DNA from: Brevibacterium picturae
Lineage (GTDB): Bacteria; Actinomycetota; Actinomycetes; Actinomycetales; Brevibacteriaceae
Length of the DNA: 64,000 nt
Assembly (NCBI RefSeq): GCF_900105045.1
Contig: NZ_LT629739.1
Location: 3,100,001-3,164,000, forward strand
Reading direction: 5' to 3'
The first letter of the stretch is position 1. Each line of letters begins with the position of its first letter. Below, one piece after another: positions 1 to 7,435 of this stretch. A program made the translations under genes and the position numbers. The notes beneath the pieces were generated by a model. It made no database searches, had not been told where the DNA came from, and was given only the letters and a program-made list of their open reading frames with translations.

Positions 1-984
1 CTGGCGGTGTTCTTCTCCGGCACCAAGGGCCTGGTCGCGACCATCGCGGCCAAGGCCGCGGGGGAGGGGCTGCTGGATGTCAACGCTCCTGTCGCCGAAT
101 ATTGGCCGGAGTTCGCGGCAGCCGATAAGGGTGCGGTGACCGTTGCCCAGGTGCTCTCGCACACCGTGGGCCTGCCCTATGTCGATCCGGATCCCTCACT
201 TGATTCCAACAATCAGCCACGCGCTGGGGACGAGCAATGGACGTTCCTCGACTCCCGGGCGATGGCCGACATTCTGGCGCAGCAGACCCCGCTGTGGGAA
301 CCGGGGACGAAGGTCGCCTACCACGCGGTGACCTACGGGTACCTGATGTCGGAAATCATCCTCCGCGCCACCGGCCGCAGCGTGGCCCAGTGGCTGCACG
401 AGGACCTCGCGCGACCGTACGATCTGGACCTGCACCTGGGACTGTCGGCCGAGGACGAAGACAGAGTGGCCCCGATCTTCCAGGCACCTGGCTACTCGGT
501 CTCGACCTATCTCAAGAACGACCCGAGGCGTCGGGCGGTCATCGACCGCATGTACGCCTCCCTGTTGGCACCGTCCCTGCCGATGAACACCCGAGCCTTC
601 CATGCCGCGGAGGTCTCAGCCGGTGGTGGAATGGGCACTGCCGATGCGATGGCGAAACTGTACTCACTGCTGGTCACGCCCGGCCGCCTCGGCGGGGGAA
701 TCGTGACGCCCGAAGCGATGGGACAAGCGCTGCGGACGCACTCGGAAGGGCTCGATGTTCTCAACGATCGGCCCCTGCACTTCGGCCTCGGCTTCGAACT
801 CGCCGACCCGATCGGCACATACGGACCCGTCGACCGAGCGTTCGGGCACTCGGGTGCCGGCGGGAGTCTGCATGGGGCGTGGCTCGAGGAGGGGCTCGGA
901 TTCTCGTTCTTGAGCAACGAGATGCTCACGGAGAACGTCGACCGGCGAGCGAAAGATCTGCTGGACGCGCTCGCCGGGAGGTAG
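1..984 (+). CDS. Serine hydrolase, beta-lactamase/EstB family (5' truncated by window edge)
   Basis: The frame is open from base 1, so the N-terminus lies outside the window. The first visible residues contain SGTKGL, the S-x-x-K motif of class C beta-lactamase-fold enzymes (Ser nucleophile, Lys base). A Y-rich segment (AYHAVTYGYL, about 105 residues later) sits where the family has its Y-x-N motif. FGHSGAGG near the C-terminus matches the H/K-x-G motif. The family includes DD-peptidases, esterases and true beta-lactamases. The missing N-terminus prevents a signal-peptide call, so location and substrate are unknown. It ends 22 bp from the convergent HAF-repeat remnant. Confidence 0.85.
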   Translation: MAVFFSGTKGLVATIAAKAAGEGLLDVNAPVAEYWPEFAAADKGAVTVAQVLSHTVGLPYVDPDPSLDSNNQPRAGDEQWTFLDSRAMADILAQQTPLWEPGTKVAYHAVTYGYLMSEIILRATGRSVAQWLHEDLARPYDLDLHLGLSAEDEDRVAPIFQAPGYSVSTYLKNDPRRRAVIDRMYASLLAPSLPMNTRAFHAAEVSAGGGMGTADAMAKLYSLLVTPGRLGGGIVTPEAMGQALRTHSEGLDVLNDRPLHFGLGFELADPIGTYGPVDRAFGHSGAGGSLHGAWLEEGLGFSFLSNEMLTENVDRRAKDLLDALAGR

Positions 985-1005
985 GCCCAACCACCTCCGG
1001 GACCG

Positions 1006-1557
1006 TCAGCAGCCGTTCCAGACAACGGCGTGACCATTGCCGGCTTCGTCGTCGCTTTGACCGGCTGCGACATCCTGCTCGGACAGCGTGTAGGCGGTAG
1101 CCGAGTCACCGCCGAGTGTCGGCAGCTCAGTCACTTCGCCATTTCGCACGAGCGCAGCCTTGCCCTCCTGGGTGCCGGCAGCCGCATGCCCGGAACTGTT
1201 GACTGCATGGGTGCTCTTCAGCTGGGACGGCAGCACCTCGACGGTATTCTTCTCAAGGTTCCACAGCACCAGTGAACCGTTTTCGACGTCCAGATCGGAG
1301 AACCCCACGGCGTAATGTCCACTGATGTCTTCTGCCGCGGACAGGGGGCGATCATCGAGCTTCGGCAGCTTTCCGTGGCTGTCGTCCGGCCGCCAGGTGT
1401 AGGCGTGCGTCCCTTCATCGAAGGCGCCGACATCACCGACCACCGTGCCGTCGTTGCCGACGCCTCGGGCATTGGCGTGACTGTCCGTCGTCGGCAGCTC
1501 TTCTGCCGTCCGCCGCGAGCAGTGATCCTTTGACGGCTGCGCCGCCGAGTGATCGTG
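1006..1557 (-). pseudogene. HAF-repeat protein remnant (N-terminally truncated)
   Basis: The translated minus strand reads as the end of a protein of extracellular HAF repeats: pieces such as GVGNDGTVVGDVGAF, GTHAYTW, ISGHYAVGFS and GHAVVWNGC follow the pattern 'G.N..G.VVG....HA..W'. The frame stays open and similar in style up to about 1557, where it meets a stop. No ATG, GTG or TTG precedes the GTG at 1443, and that GTG has no ribosome site and lies inside a repeat. A full member would carry more repeats and usually a signal peptide. I read this as the 3' remnant of a deleted or frameshifted gene. An intact short protein starting at 1443 (145 aa) is the less likely alternative. Confidence 0.6.
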
Positions 1558-1756
1558 AAGTCATGGTCCCTTGCATCATTGCAACTCCCTGATACGACAT
1601 TTCGCGCCAATATAGTGGCCATCAGGGACGCTGACAATGCTTCGGGGGATCTCCGCTGCAGCCTTCTGCACCCCCTTGCCAGGTGGCACGGGGAGTGCGA
1701 CGCTGAAAATACCTTCATGATCGGCATGCTGGTCCGCAGAAGCGAAGGAGTAGACA

Positions 1757-1924
1757 ATGCTCATCATTTTTTGGGTGGTGGCCGGGATTCTCGCCCTCTC
1801 AGGCATCATCTTGTTGTTTCGGAAACAGTTTAAGTGGGGCATCGTCCTGATCATCGCGGCGTGCATCGTCGGTCCGCTGCTGGCGACCTTCTACGGAGGG
1901 CCACCTGCCGGTCCGAGGAGTTGA
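1757..1924 (+). CDS. Small two-helix membrane protein (55 aa)
   Basis: An ATG with a good ribosome site (GAAGGAG, 1744-1750) opens a 55-codon frame. The product is almost entirely two hydrophobic helices, about residues 2-20 and 28-46, separated by a short basic loop (FRKQFKW), with a Pro/Gly-rich tail. It would be an inner-membrane miniprotein. No family is recognised. It stands alone between the HAF remnant and the ThDP enzyme on the same strand. Support is the ribosome site and the clean two-helix pattern. Confidence 0.55.
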   Translation: MLIIFWVVAGILALSGIILLFRKQFKWGIVLIIAACIVGPLLATFYGGPPAGPRS

Positions 1925-2031
1925 AGTCGACGACGCCGCGGACTCAAGCCCCGGTCCGCCATGCACGGAGACTCCACAGCATCGGGTGAGTCTGCACAGA
2001 GAAGGAACACAGACTAGCGAAGGTGATTGCC

Positions 2032-3834
2032 ATGGCGACATCAGTCAGCGACTTCATCATCGATCGGCTCATCGAGTGGGGCCTGCACCAGTGGTACGGC
2101 TATCCCGGCGACGGCATCGGCGGCTTCGACGGCGCCATGGGTCGCGCCCAGCGCGACGGCAAGGACTTCCGCTATGTTCGGCCTACCCACGAAGAGGAAG
2201 CGGCGTTCATGGCCACCGCCCACGCGAAGTTCACCGGCGACGTCGGTGTCTGTATCTCGACCTCCGGGCCCGGGGCCATCCACCTGATGAACGGTCTCTA
2301 CGACGCCAAGGGAGACAACGCACCGGTCGTCGCGATCGTCGGCCAGCAAGCGCGGGTGTCGCTGGGCACCGAATTCCAGCAGGAGATCAACCTCGAACGT
2401 ATGTTCGCCGATGCCGCCGTCTTCGTCCAGCCCGTGGCCACACCCATGCATGCCCAACTCGTCCTCGACAAGGCTGTGCGGATGGCGAAGGCCTACCGCG
2501 GGCCGGCCGTCGTAGTCCTGCCCGCCGACATCCAAACCATGGACATGGAAGAGCCCACGGTGGACCATTTCGTCTCCCGCAGCGGCATCGGCTTTGCCGA
2601 GGACCGGTTGCGGCCCGACGACGATGCCCTGGCCCGGGCCGCACAGGTGCTCAACGATGGGGAGAAGGTCGCGATGCTCGTGGGGCAGGGCGCCATCGGA
2701 GCAACCGACGAGGTGCTCGCGGTCGCCGATCGCCTCGGCGCCGGTGTCATCACCACACTCCTGGGAAAACAGGTGGTGCCGGGCGACGTGCCCTATCACA
2801 CCCAGCAGCTGGGACTTCTGGGTTCACGACCGAGCTACGACATGATCCAGAAGTGCGACACCCTGCTCATGGTCGGCACGAACTACCCCTATGGGGAATT
2901 CATGCCGCCGACCGGTCAGGCTCGAGCGGTCCAGATCGACCTGTCCCCGCGGCACTTCGGAATCCGCTACCCGACCGAGGTGAACCTATGGGGCGATGCG
3001 TTGACCACACTGGCAGCCCTGGTGCCGCATCTGGACCAGCACAACACCGAATGGCAGCAGAAGATCGCCAGCCAACAGCAGGACTGGACGAAGGAGAACA
3101 CGCGGGTGGCAGAGACCGAAGCCGACCCGATCAACCCCCGCGGCGTCTATGTATCCCTCAACAAGAAGCTGCCGGACAACGCCATCATCACCGCCGACGC
3201 CGGAAGCACGGCCGACTGGTACGGCTTCCACATCGAACTCGGCCGCAACCAGATGGGCAACCTCTCCGGCCGGATGGCGTCAATGCTGGCAGCCATGCCA
3301 TATGCCATTGCAGGGAAATTCGCGCACCCCGAGCGGCCCGTGGTGTGCACCATCGGCGACGGTGCCTTCCAGACGCTGGGGATGAACGGCATGCTCACGG
3401 TCAAACGTCACTGGAAAGAATGGGCGAGCCCCTCATTCATCGTGCTCATCATCAACAACGGTGACCTCAACCAGGTGTCCTGGGAGATGCGCGAGGCCGG
3501 AGATCCGCGGTGGGACACGGCGCAGATGGTGGAGCCGATGGACTATGCCGGCTATGCGCAGATGCTCGGACTCAAGGGCATCCGGGTGGAGAGGCCAGAC
3601 GACATCGGTCCGGCCTTCGACGAAGCATTCGGTGCCGACCGTCCGGTCATCCTCGACGTCAGATGTGACCGCAACACACCACCGCTGCCCGCACACATCG
3701 CAGTTGCTCAGGCACAAGGGCTCGCCGAATCGCTGCTGTCGGGCGACCCCGAGATGGGGCGCGTCGTCAATCAGAGTTCGCGTGCTGCCGCGGCTCGACT
3801 CTTCGCCCGCATGGGCCTGACCAACGATGACTGA
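2032..3834 (+). CDS. Thiamine-diphosphate-dependent enzyme, pyruvate oxidase/acetolactate synthase-like
   Basis: The 600-aa product has the three-domain layout of the POX/ALS superfamily. The N-terminal Pyr domain has YPGDGIGGFDGAMGRA and the catalytic Glu in HEEEAAFMATAHAKF. The middle domain lies at about 195-340. The C-terminal PP domain has the ThDP/Mg motif GDGAFQTLGMN ending in IINNGDLNQVSWEMR. The best fit is the group annotated as thiamine pyrophosphate-requiring protein (pyruvate oxidase-like), which would oxidatively decarboxylate pyruvate; the exact substrate cannot be read. The ATG at 2032 was chosen because AAGGTG (2020-2025) precedes it, though the frame opens 9 nt upstream. It is a single-gene unit in the cytosol or at the membrane face. 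Confidence 0.85.
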   Translation: MATSVSDFIIDRLIEWGLHQWYGYPGDGIGGFDGAMGRAQRDGKDFRYVRPTHEEEAAFMATAHAKFTGDVGVCISTSGPGAIHLMNGLYDAKGDNAPVVAIVGQQARVSLGTEFQQEINLERMFADAAVFVQPVATPMHAQLVLDKAVRMAKAYRGPAVVVLPADIQTMDMEEPTVDHFVSRSGIGFAEDRLRPDDDALARAAQVLNDGEKVAMLVGQGAIGATDEVLAVADRLGAGVITTLLGKQVVPGDVPYHTQQLGLLGSRPSYDMIQKCDTLLMVGTNYPYGEFMPPTGQARAVQIDLSPRHFGIRYPTEVNLWGDALTTLAALVPHLDQHNTEWQQKIASQQQDWTKENTRVAETEADPINPRGVYVSLNKKLPDNAIITADAGSTADWYGFHIELGRNQMGNLSGRMASMLAAMPYAIAGKFAHPERPVVCTIGDGAFQTLGMNGMLTVKRHWKEWASPSFIVLIINNGDLNQVSWEMREAGDPRWDTAQMVEPMDYAGYAQMLGLKGIRVERPDDIGPAFDEAFGADRPVILDVRCDRNTPPLPAHIAVAQAQGLAESLLSGDPEMGRVVNQSSRAAAARLFARMGLTNDD

Positions 3835-3918
3835 GGTCGCCTCCACGACAGGCACAGCGGGTCAGGCACGCGCACCCCAGGACTGAGCCGAGAACTCCGC
3901 CGGTGCGCTCGCCCTGGC

Positions 3919-3924
3919 TAGTAT
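3919..3924 (+). promoter_or_regulatory. -10 element of the PTH2-domain gene, leaderless arrangement
   Basis: TAGTAT lies 7 nt before the ATG at 3932, which would put the transcript start at or next to the start codon. No ribosome site is present, consistent with a leaderless mRNA. Confidence 0.5.
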
Positions 3925-3931
3925 TGTCACC

Positions 3932-4621
3932 ATGACCGAGCACATGCGCAGACACGAATACGACCACGAGATCCCGTGGTCCCTGCCGATCGTGGTCCGG
4001 CGGTCGAAGACGAACATCGCCCGCCATATCGATGTCGTCGAAGCCACCGCCCGAGCCGTGGTCGCCTTCCTCGATGACCCTCGTTCACAGCCTGAAGGCC
4101 CGTGGCATGAGGCCGTCGAGTACTGGCGTGATGGTGCGATCCGCAAGGTCGTCCGCCGAGGCGATGGTCAGAAACTCGATGACGCGCGGGCATTGGGCTG
4201 CGTCGAGGTCACGTTCGGCGGCACGGACGACTTCGGGCCGGCCGAGGCGTTCGTGTTCCCTCCTGGACCGGTCGAACCGCTGCCGAAGGAGCTGAAGAAG
4301 CTGCAGGTGGGCGGCACCGAATTCCCCGACGAGGGAAGTTCATCCGTTCCCGCCGCCGAGGCTGTCGTGACGATCGAACTCTCACCGCTGGTGACGCTGA
4401 CGACGGGGAAGGCCGCAGCACAGTGCGGTCATGGGGCACAGCTGGCCTATGAGCAGATGCCCGCCGAGGCTCGCGACCGGTGGCGCGAAAACGGATTCAG
4501 TCTGCGCGTGATCACACCGACGAAGGCCGAATGGGCGAAAGGCAACCGGCCGGTGAGCGTCGTCGACGCGGGCTTCACCGAGGTTGACGGTCCCACCGAG
4601 ACCGTTCGCGCGTGGTGGTGA
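3932..4621 (+). CDS. Peptidyl-tRNA hydrolase, PTH2-domain protein
   Basis: The C-terminal ~95 residues carry the PTH2 signature: GKAAAQCGHGAQLAYEQM followed by FSLRVITPTKAEW and FTEVDGPTETVRAWW. PTH2 enzymes release peptides from peptidyl-tRNA and are the archaeal/eukaryotic type, unrelated to bacterial Pth. The N-terminal ~135 residues (starting MTEHMRRHEYDHEIPWSL) are an extra domain that I cannot assign. The N-terminal extension is known in actinobacterial homologues. No ribosome site precedes the ATG; a -10 hexamer 7 nt upstream suggests a leaderless transcript. It stands alone on the plus strand. Confidence 0.8.
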   Translation: MTEHMRRHEYDHEIPWSLPIVVRRSKTNIARHIDVVEATARAVVAFLDDPRSQPEGPWHEAVEYWRDGAIRKVVRRGDGQKLDDARALGCVEVTFGGTDDFGPAEAFVFPPGPVEPLPKELKKLQVGGTEFPDEGSSSVPAAEAVVTIELSPLVTLTTGKAAAQCGHGAQLAYEQMPAEARDRWRENGFSLRVITPTKAEWAKGNRPVSVVDAGFTEVDGPTETVRAWW

Positions 4622-4630
4622 CGGGAGAGG

Positions 4631-4804
4631 CTACTCCTCCTCGACCTGGTCCATCTCGTCCAGGGGACGAGTCTTCGTGCCGTTTCCGAATTCGTCGAGG
4701 ATGATCATGTGCTTGACCATCTCCCCGGCTTCCTCATCCCAGACGTCGATGATGTCGCCCGGGTGGGTCCCCGGCTGGTAGAAATCTTCGTTGACTCCAG
4801 TCAT
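4631..4804 (-). CDS. Small acidic protein of unknown function (57 aa)
   Basis: An ATG at 4804 is preceded by AGGAGG at 8-nt spacing on the minus strand, an almost ideal ribosome site that fixes the start; an in-frame GTG 9 nt upstream overlaps that site and is unlikely. The product (MTGVNEDFYQPGTHPGDIID...) is rich in Asp/Glu, has no membrane segment and ends in MDQVEEE. It resembles small actinobacterial conserved hypotheticals, but I recognise no domain. It is convergent with and 9 bp from the PTH2-domain gene. Confidence 0.7.
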   Translation of the reverse strand: MTGVNEDFYQPGTHPGDIIDVWDEEAGEMVKHMIILDEFGNGTKTRPLDEMDQVEEE

Positions 4805-4979
4805 CGAACTCACCTCCTGTCGTGCTTATGACGCTACGCCACTGTGACCTGAGTCTCAAGGACTTCTGCGCAGTGTTCGCGCGAAGGTGGCCGGTGCCCC
4901 TGCCGAGGCGACCAGCGGCTAGCATTGTGCCAGGCCACTCACCGGAGGGCCGTGTGGACGAGAGGATCGTGGTGCCCGG

Positions 4980-5642
4980 GTGGGATTCAAAGGCCAGCTG
5001 GTGTGCATGCTCTTCCCCGGCGGACTCCTCATCGTCATCGGCGCATCTTTGCGGGACGTCCTGCCCGGCCTCGGGCTGCCGCTGGCGATGCTCGGCTTCC
5101 TGCTTCTCATCGCGTGGCCGATCTTCACGATCACCGTTCACGTCCGGCACGAACGCAGGCTCAAGCGTCAGCAGAAACGCGACTCAGAGTCGGTTGCCCT
5201 CACACAGGCACGAATCCCATCTGAGGACCTGAGCGTCAGGGACCCGTTGCACACATTCGTCACCACTGTCGAGACTCTGATCCTGATGTTCGGGCTGCCG
5301 GTGGCATTCCTCGGCGGTTTGGGCGTCTTCTGCCTGGTCACCGCCGGCGATGATCCCAACCAGAAGGTCCTCAAGGCTGCCATCGGTGTCGGGTCTTTGG
5401 GCCTCCTCGGCGGCTACCTGCTCATCCTCCTGCGCGGACGGAGCCAGCAGACGCTGAGGATCATCGGCGTCGCTGTGGCTGTGTTCGGTCTCGCCGGTCT
5501 CGTCGCAGTCGCCTCCGTGCTGGTCAGCGAGGGTGTTACCAGCGTCGGCGACATTGTCATGGCGATCGCCGGTGTGGTCATGACGGCTGCCGGAACCTGG
5601 TTGGCGATCACTGGGCGCAACACCGTCAAACGCCGGGACTGA
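4980..5642 (+). CDS. Polytopic membrane protein of unknown function (220 aa)
   Basis: The product has about six predicted membrane helices: residues about 6-22, 30-52, 85-110, 122-142, 151-172 and 180-205. A basic loop after helix two (RHERRLKRQQKRDSE) suggests a cytoplasmic linker. No catalytic or transport motif is visible. The start is weak: GTG at 4980 lacks a clear ribosome site and no other in-frame start in the sequence upstream is convincing. It sits between the small acidic protein (divergent) and the dGTPase gene, 80 bp from the latter. Confidence 0.6.
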   Translation: MGFKGQLVCMLFPGGLLIVIGASLRDVLPGLGLPLAMLGFLLLIAWPIFTITVHVRHERRLKRQQKRDSESVALTQARIPSEDLSVRDPLHTFVTTVETLILMFGLPVAFLGGLGVFCLVTAGDDPNQKVLKAAIGVGSLGLLGGYLLILLRGRSQQTLRIIGVAVAVFGLAGLVAVASVLVSEGVTSVGDIVMAIAGVVMTAAGTWLAITGRNTVKRRD

Positions 5643-5722
5643 CCCTTGGCGAGGGGCACTGCCCAAGTCTCTCCGTCTTGCCCCACCCTGCCTGGTCGGC
5701 GATTCTGTAGGCTGGGTCCATC

Positions 5723-7255
5723 ATGACGGAGAGACTGAAACTTCACAACGACGGTGGACGGACCCGTGACGTCGCCGAGGCGGGTCAACCTGGCGAGGAC
5801 GAGTTCCGTGTCGATATCGAGCGGATCCGTTTCTCCCCCTTCTTCTCACGGCTGGCGGCGGTGACTCAGGTCATCCCGCAGGCGGGCTCGGGCACAGTCA
5901 TCCACAACCGGTTGACGCATTCGCTCAAGGTCTCCGCCGTGGCCAGGTCGATCGCCATCACCTTGAATAACTCCGACGAACGCACGCAAACGCTGCTGAG
6001 CGAACTCGGCGGATGCGATCCGGTGGTGGTTCAGGCTGCCGCCGCAGCCCACGATCTGGGCCACCCTCCGTTCGGCCACCTCGGCGAGAAAGAGCTCGAT
6101 CGTGTGGCGCGCACGGTGCTGCACCTGCCCGACGGTTTCGAGGGCAATGCCCAGACCTTCCGCATCCTCACAGCGCTCGACAGCTGTGACGCCACCGCGC
6201 GTGGACTCAATCTGACCCGGGCGGTCAAGGCTGCGGTCCTCAAATATCCGTGGGCGCGCAGCGATTGGACGCAGCAGCAGCGGCTGAGTTCGGCCGAGAT
6301 GCCGCGGGGCGTCGGCGATGAAGTGTCGCAGGGAGCGATGAAGTTCTCCGCGTACATGCCTGAGATTGCGGAGATGCACGATGCGCTGTCGGCGTTTCCG
6401 CGCATCGGTGGGTATCAGCAGACCCTGGAGTGTTCGGTCATGGATGTCGCCGATGACATCGCCTACGCGGTCCATGACCTCGACGACTTCTACCGGTCCA
6501 ACGTCCTCCAGTACACCAGTGTGTCTGCGGAGATGGGGCGGTGGCTCAGTGACTGCCGTGAGCTCGGCCGGTTGGACAATGCGGAGTTGGATCGGCGCCG
6601 GCCCGGTCATGCTCTGGAGTCGATGTGGCGTCACATTCAGGAGAAGGATCCGTGGATTGCCGACGAGGATGCGTTCCGCCAGTCGGTCCAGCGCGTCAAC
6701 CGGGATCTTGTCGAGGGTCTGCTGGCTGTGCCCTATGACGGGGGGCTGGAGGCAGACCGGGCCGTCACTGCGTTCACTCGGAGGTGGATCGACCGGCTCA
6801 AGGCCTCCATCGTCGTTGACGACGAACCGCATGTCCGCAGCGGACACGTGCGCCTGTCCGATGCCACCTGGCATGACGTGGTGGTGCTGAAGTTCGTCCA
6901 CTCTCGGTTCGTCCTCGAACGCTCCGACCTGGCCGTGTATCAGCGCGGGCAGACGCGGATCATCGCCTCCTTGGTGGAAGGGTTCCACGAGTGGCTGCGC
7001 GACCCAGACGAGGCGACTCGGATTCCCCGGCGTCTGCTTGACTCCGTGGAAGCCGCCACGCAGGAATATCGGGAGCTCTATGACAGGGATCCGGACAGCC
7101 TCGGCGAGGAGGGCGCCAGTGCGATCATCCGGCTGGGACGTGCCCGGGCGGTCGTGGACTACATCGCGTCCTTCACCGATGCGCAGGCCATGTCCGTCAA
7201 TGCCCTGATCACCGGTGCCTCGGAAGAACCGTGGGAGGCCGGACGCGGACTGTGA
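5723..7255 (+). CDS. dgt: Deoxyguanosinetriphosphate triphosphohydrolase (dGTPase, HD superfamily)
   Basis: The 510-aa product carries the HD phosphohydrolase signature: NRLTHSLKVSAVARS (first His), AAAAHDLGHPPFGHLGEKEL (His-Asp and following His) and VMDVADDIAYAVHDLDDF (distal Asp). These are the metal ligands of the dGTPase family, which hydrolyses dGTP to deoxyguanosine and triphosphate. The N-terminus (DIERIRFSPFFSRLAAVTQV) is also typical. TAGGCT (5709-5714) lies 8-9 nt before the ATG, so the leader is very short and no ribosome site is seen. The gene is monocistronic and followed by a strong bidirectional hairpin at 7360. Confidence 0.9.
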   Translation: MTERLKLHNDGGRTRDVAEAGQPGEDEFRVDIERIRFSPFFSRLAAVTQVIPQAGSGTVIHNRLTHSLKVSAVARSIAITLNNSDERTQTLLSELGGCDPVVVQAAAAAHDLGHPPFGHLGEKELDRVARTVLHLPDGFEGNAQTFRILTALDSCDATARGLNLTRAVKAAVLKYPWARSDWTQQQRLSSAEMPRGVGDEVSQGAMKFSAYMPEIAEMHDALSAFPRIGGYQQTLECSVMDVADDIAYAVHDLDDFYRSNVLQYTSVSAEMGRWLSDCRELGRLDNAELDRRRPGHALESMWRHIQEKDPWIADEDAFRQSVQRVNRDLVEGLLAVPYDGGLEADRAVTAFTRRWIDRLKASIVVDDEPHVRSGHVRLSDATWHDVVVLKFVHSRFVLERSDLAVYQRGQTRIIASLVEGFHEWLRDPDEATRIPRRLLDSVEAATQEYRELYDRDPDSLGEEGASAIIRLGRARAVVDYIASFTDAQAMSVNALITGASEEPWEAGRGL

Positions 7256-7356
7256 CCGCGTGAGCTCTGCGTCGGTGTGAAGGCTTCTTGGTCTGTCCAC
7301 CGGAATGGGCGGTCCGAGGCCTGCCGACGGTTTCCGTCAGACATTTCAGGCAGACG

Positions 7357-7394
7357 AAAGGCGGGGTCGGAGTTTTCACTCCGACCCCGCCTTT
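7357..7394. terminator. Bidirectional terminator between dgt and the first surface-protein gene
   Basis: A perfect 13-bp stem, GGCGGGGTCGGAG (7360-7372) with CTCCGACCCCGCC (7379-7391), a 6-nt loop and A/T runs on both sides. It can serve both converging genes. The same 13-bp stem recurs at 10087-10118. Confidence 0.85.
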
Positions 7395-7435
7395 ACTGCG
7401 GTATCAGCCGCTCAGACGTTCATGAGACGTCAGTC

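Noticed and set aside
5846..7300. 484-codon frame on the minus strand over dgt
   Set aside because: It is antisense to a clear HD-domain dGTPase and its protein has no recognised domain; high GC keeps such shadow frames open.
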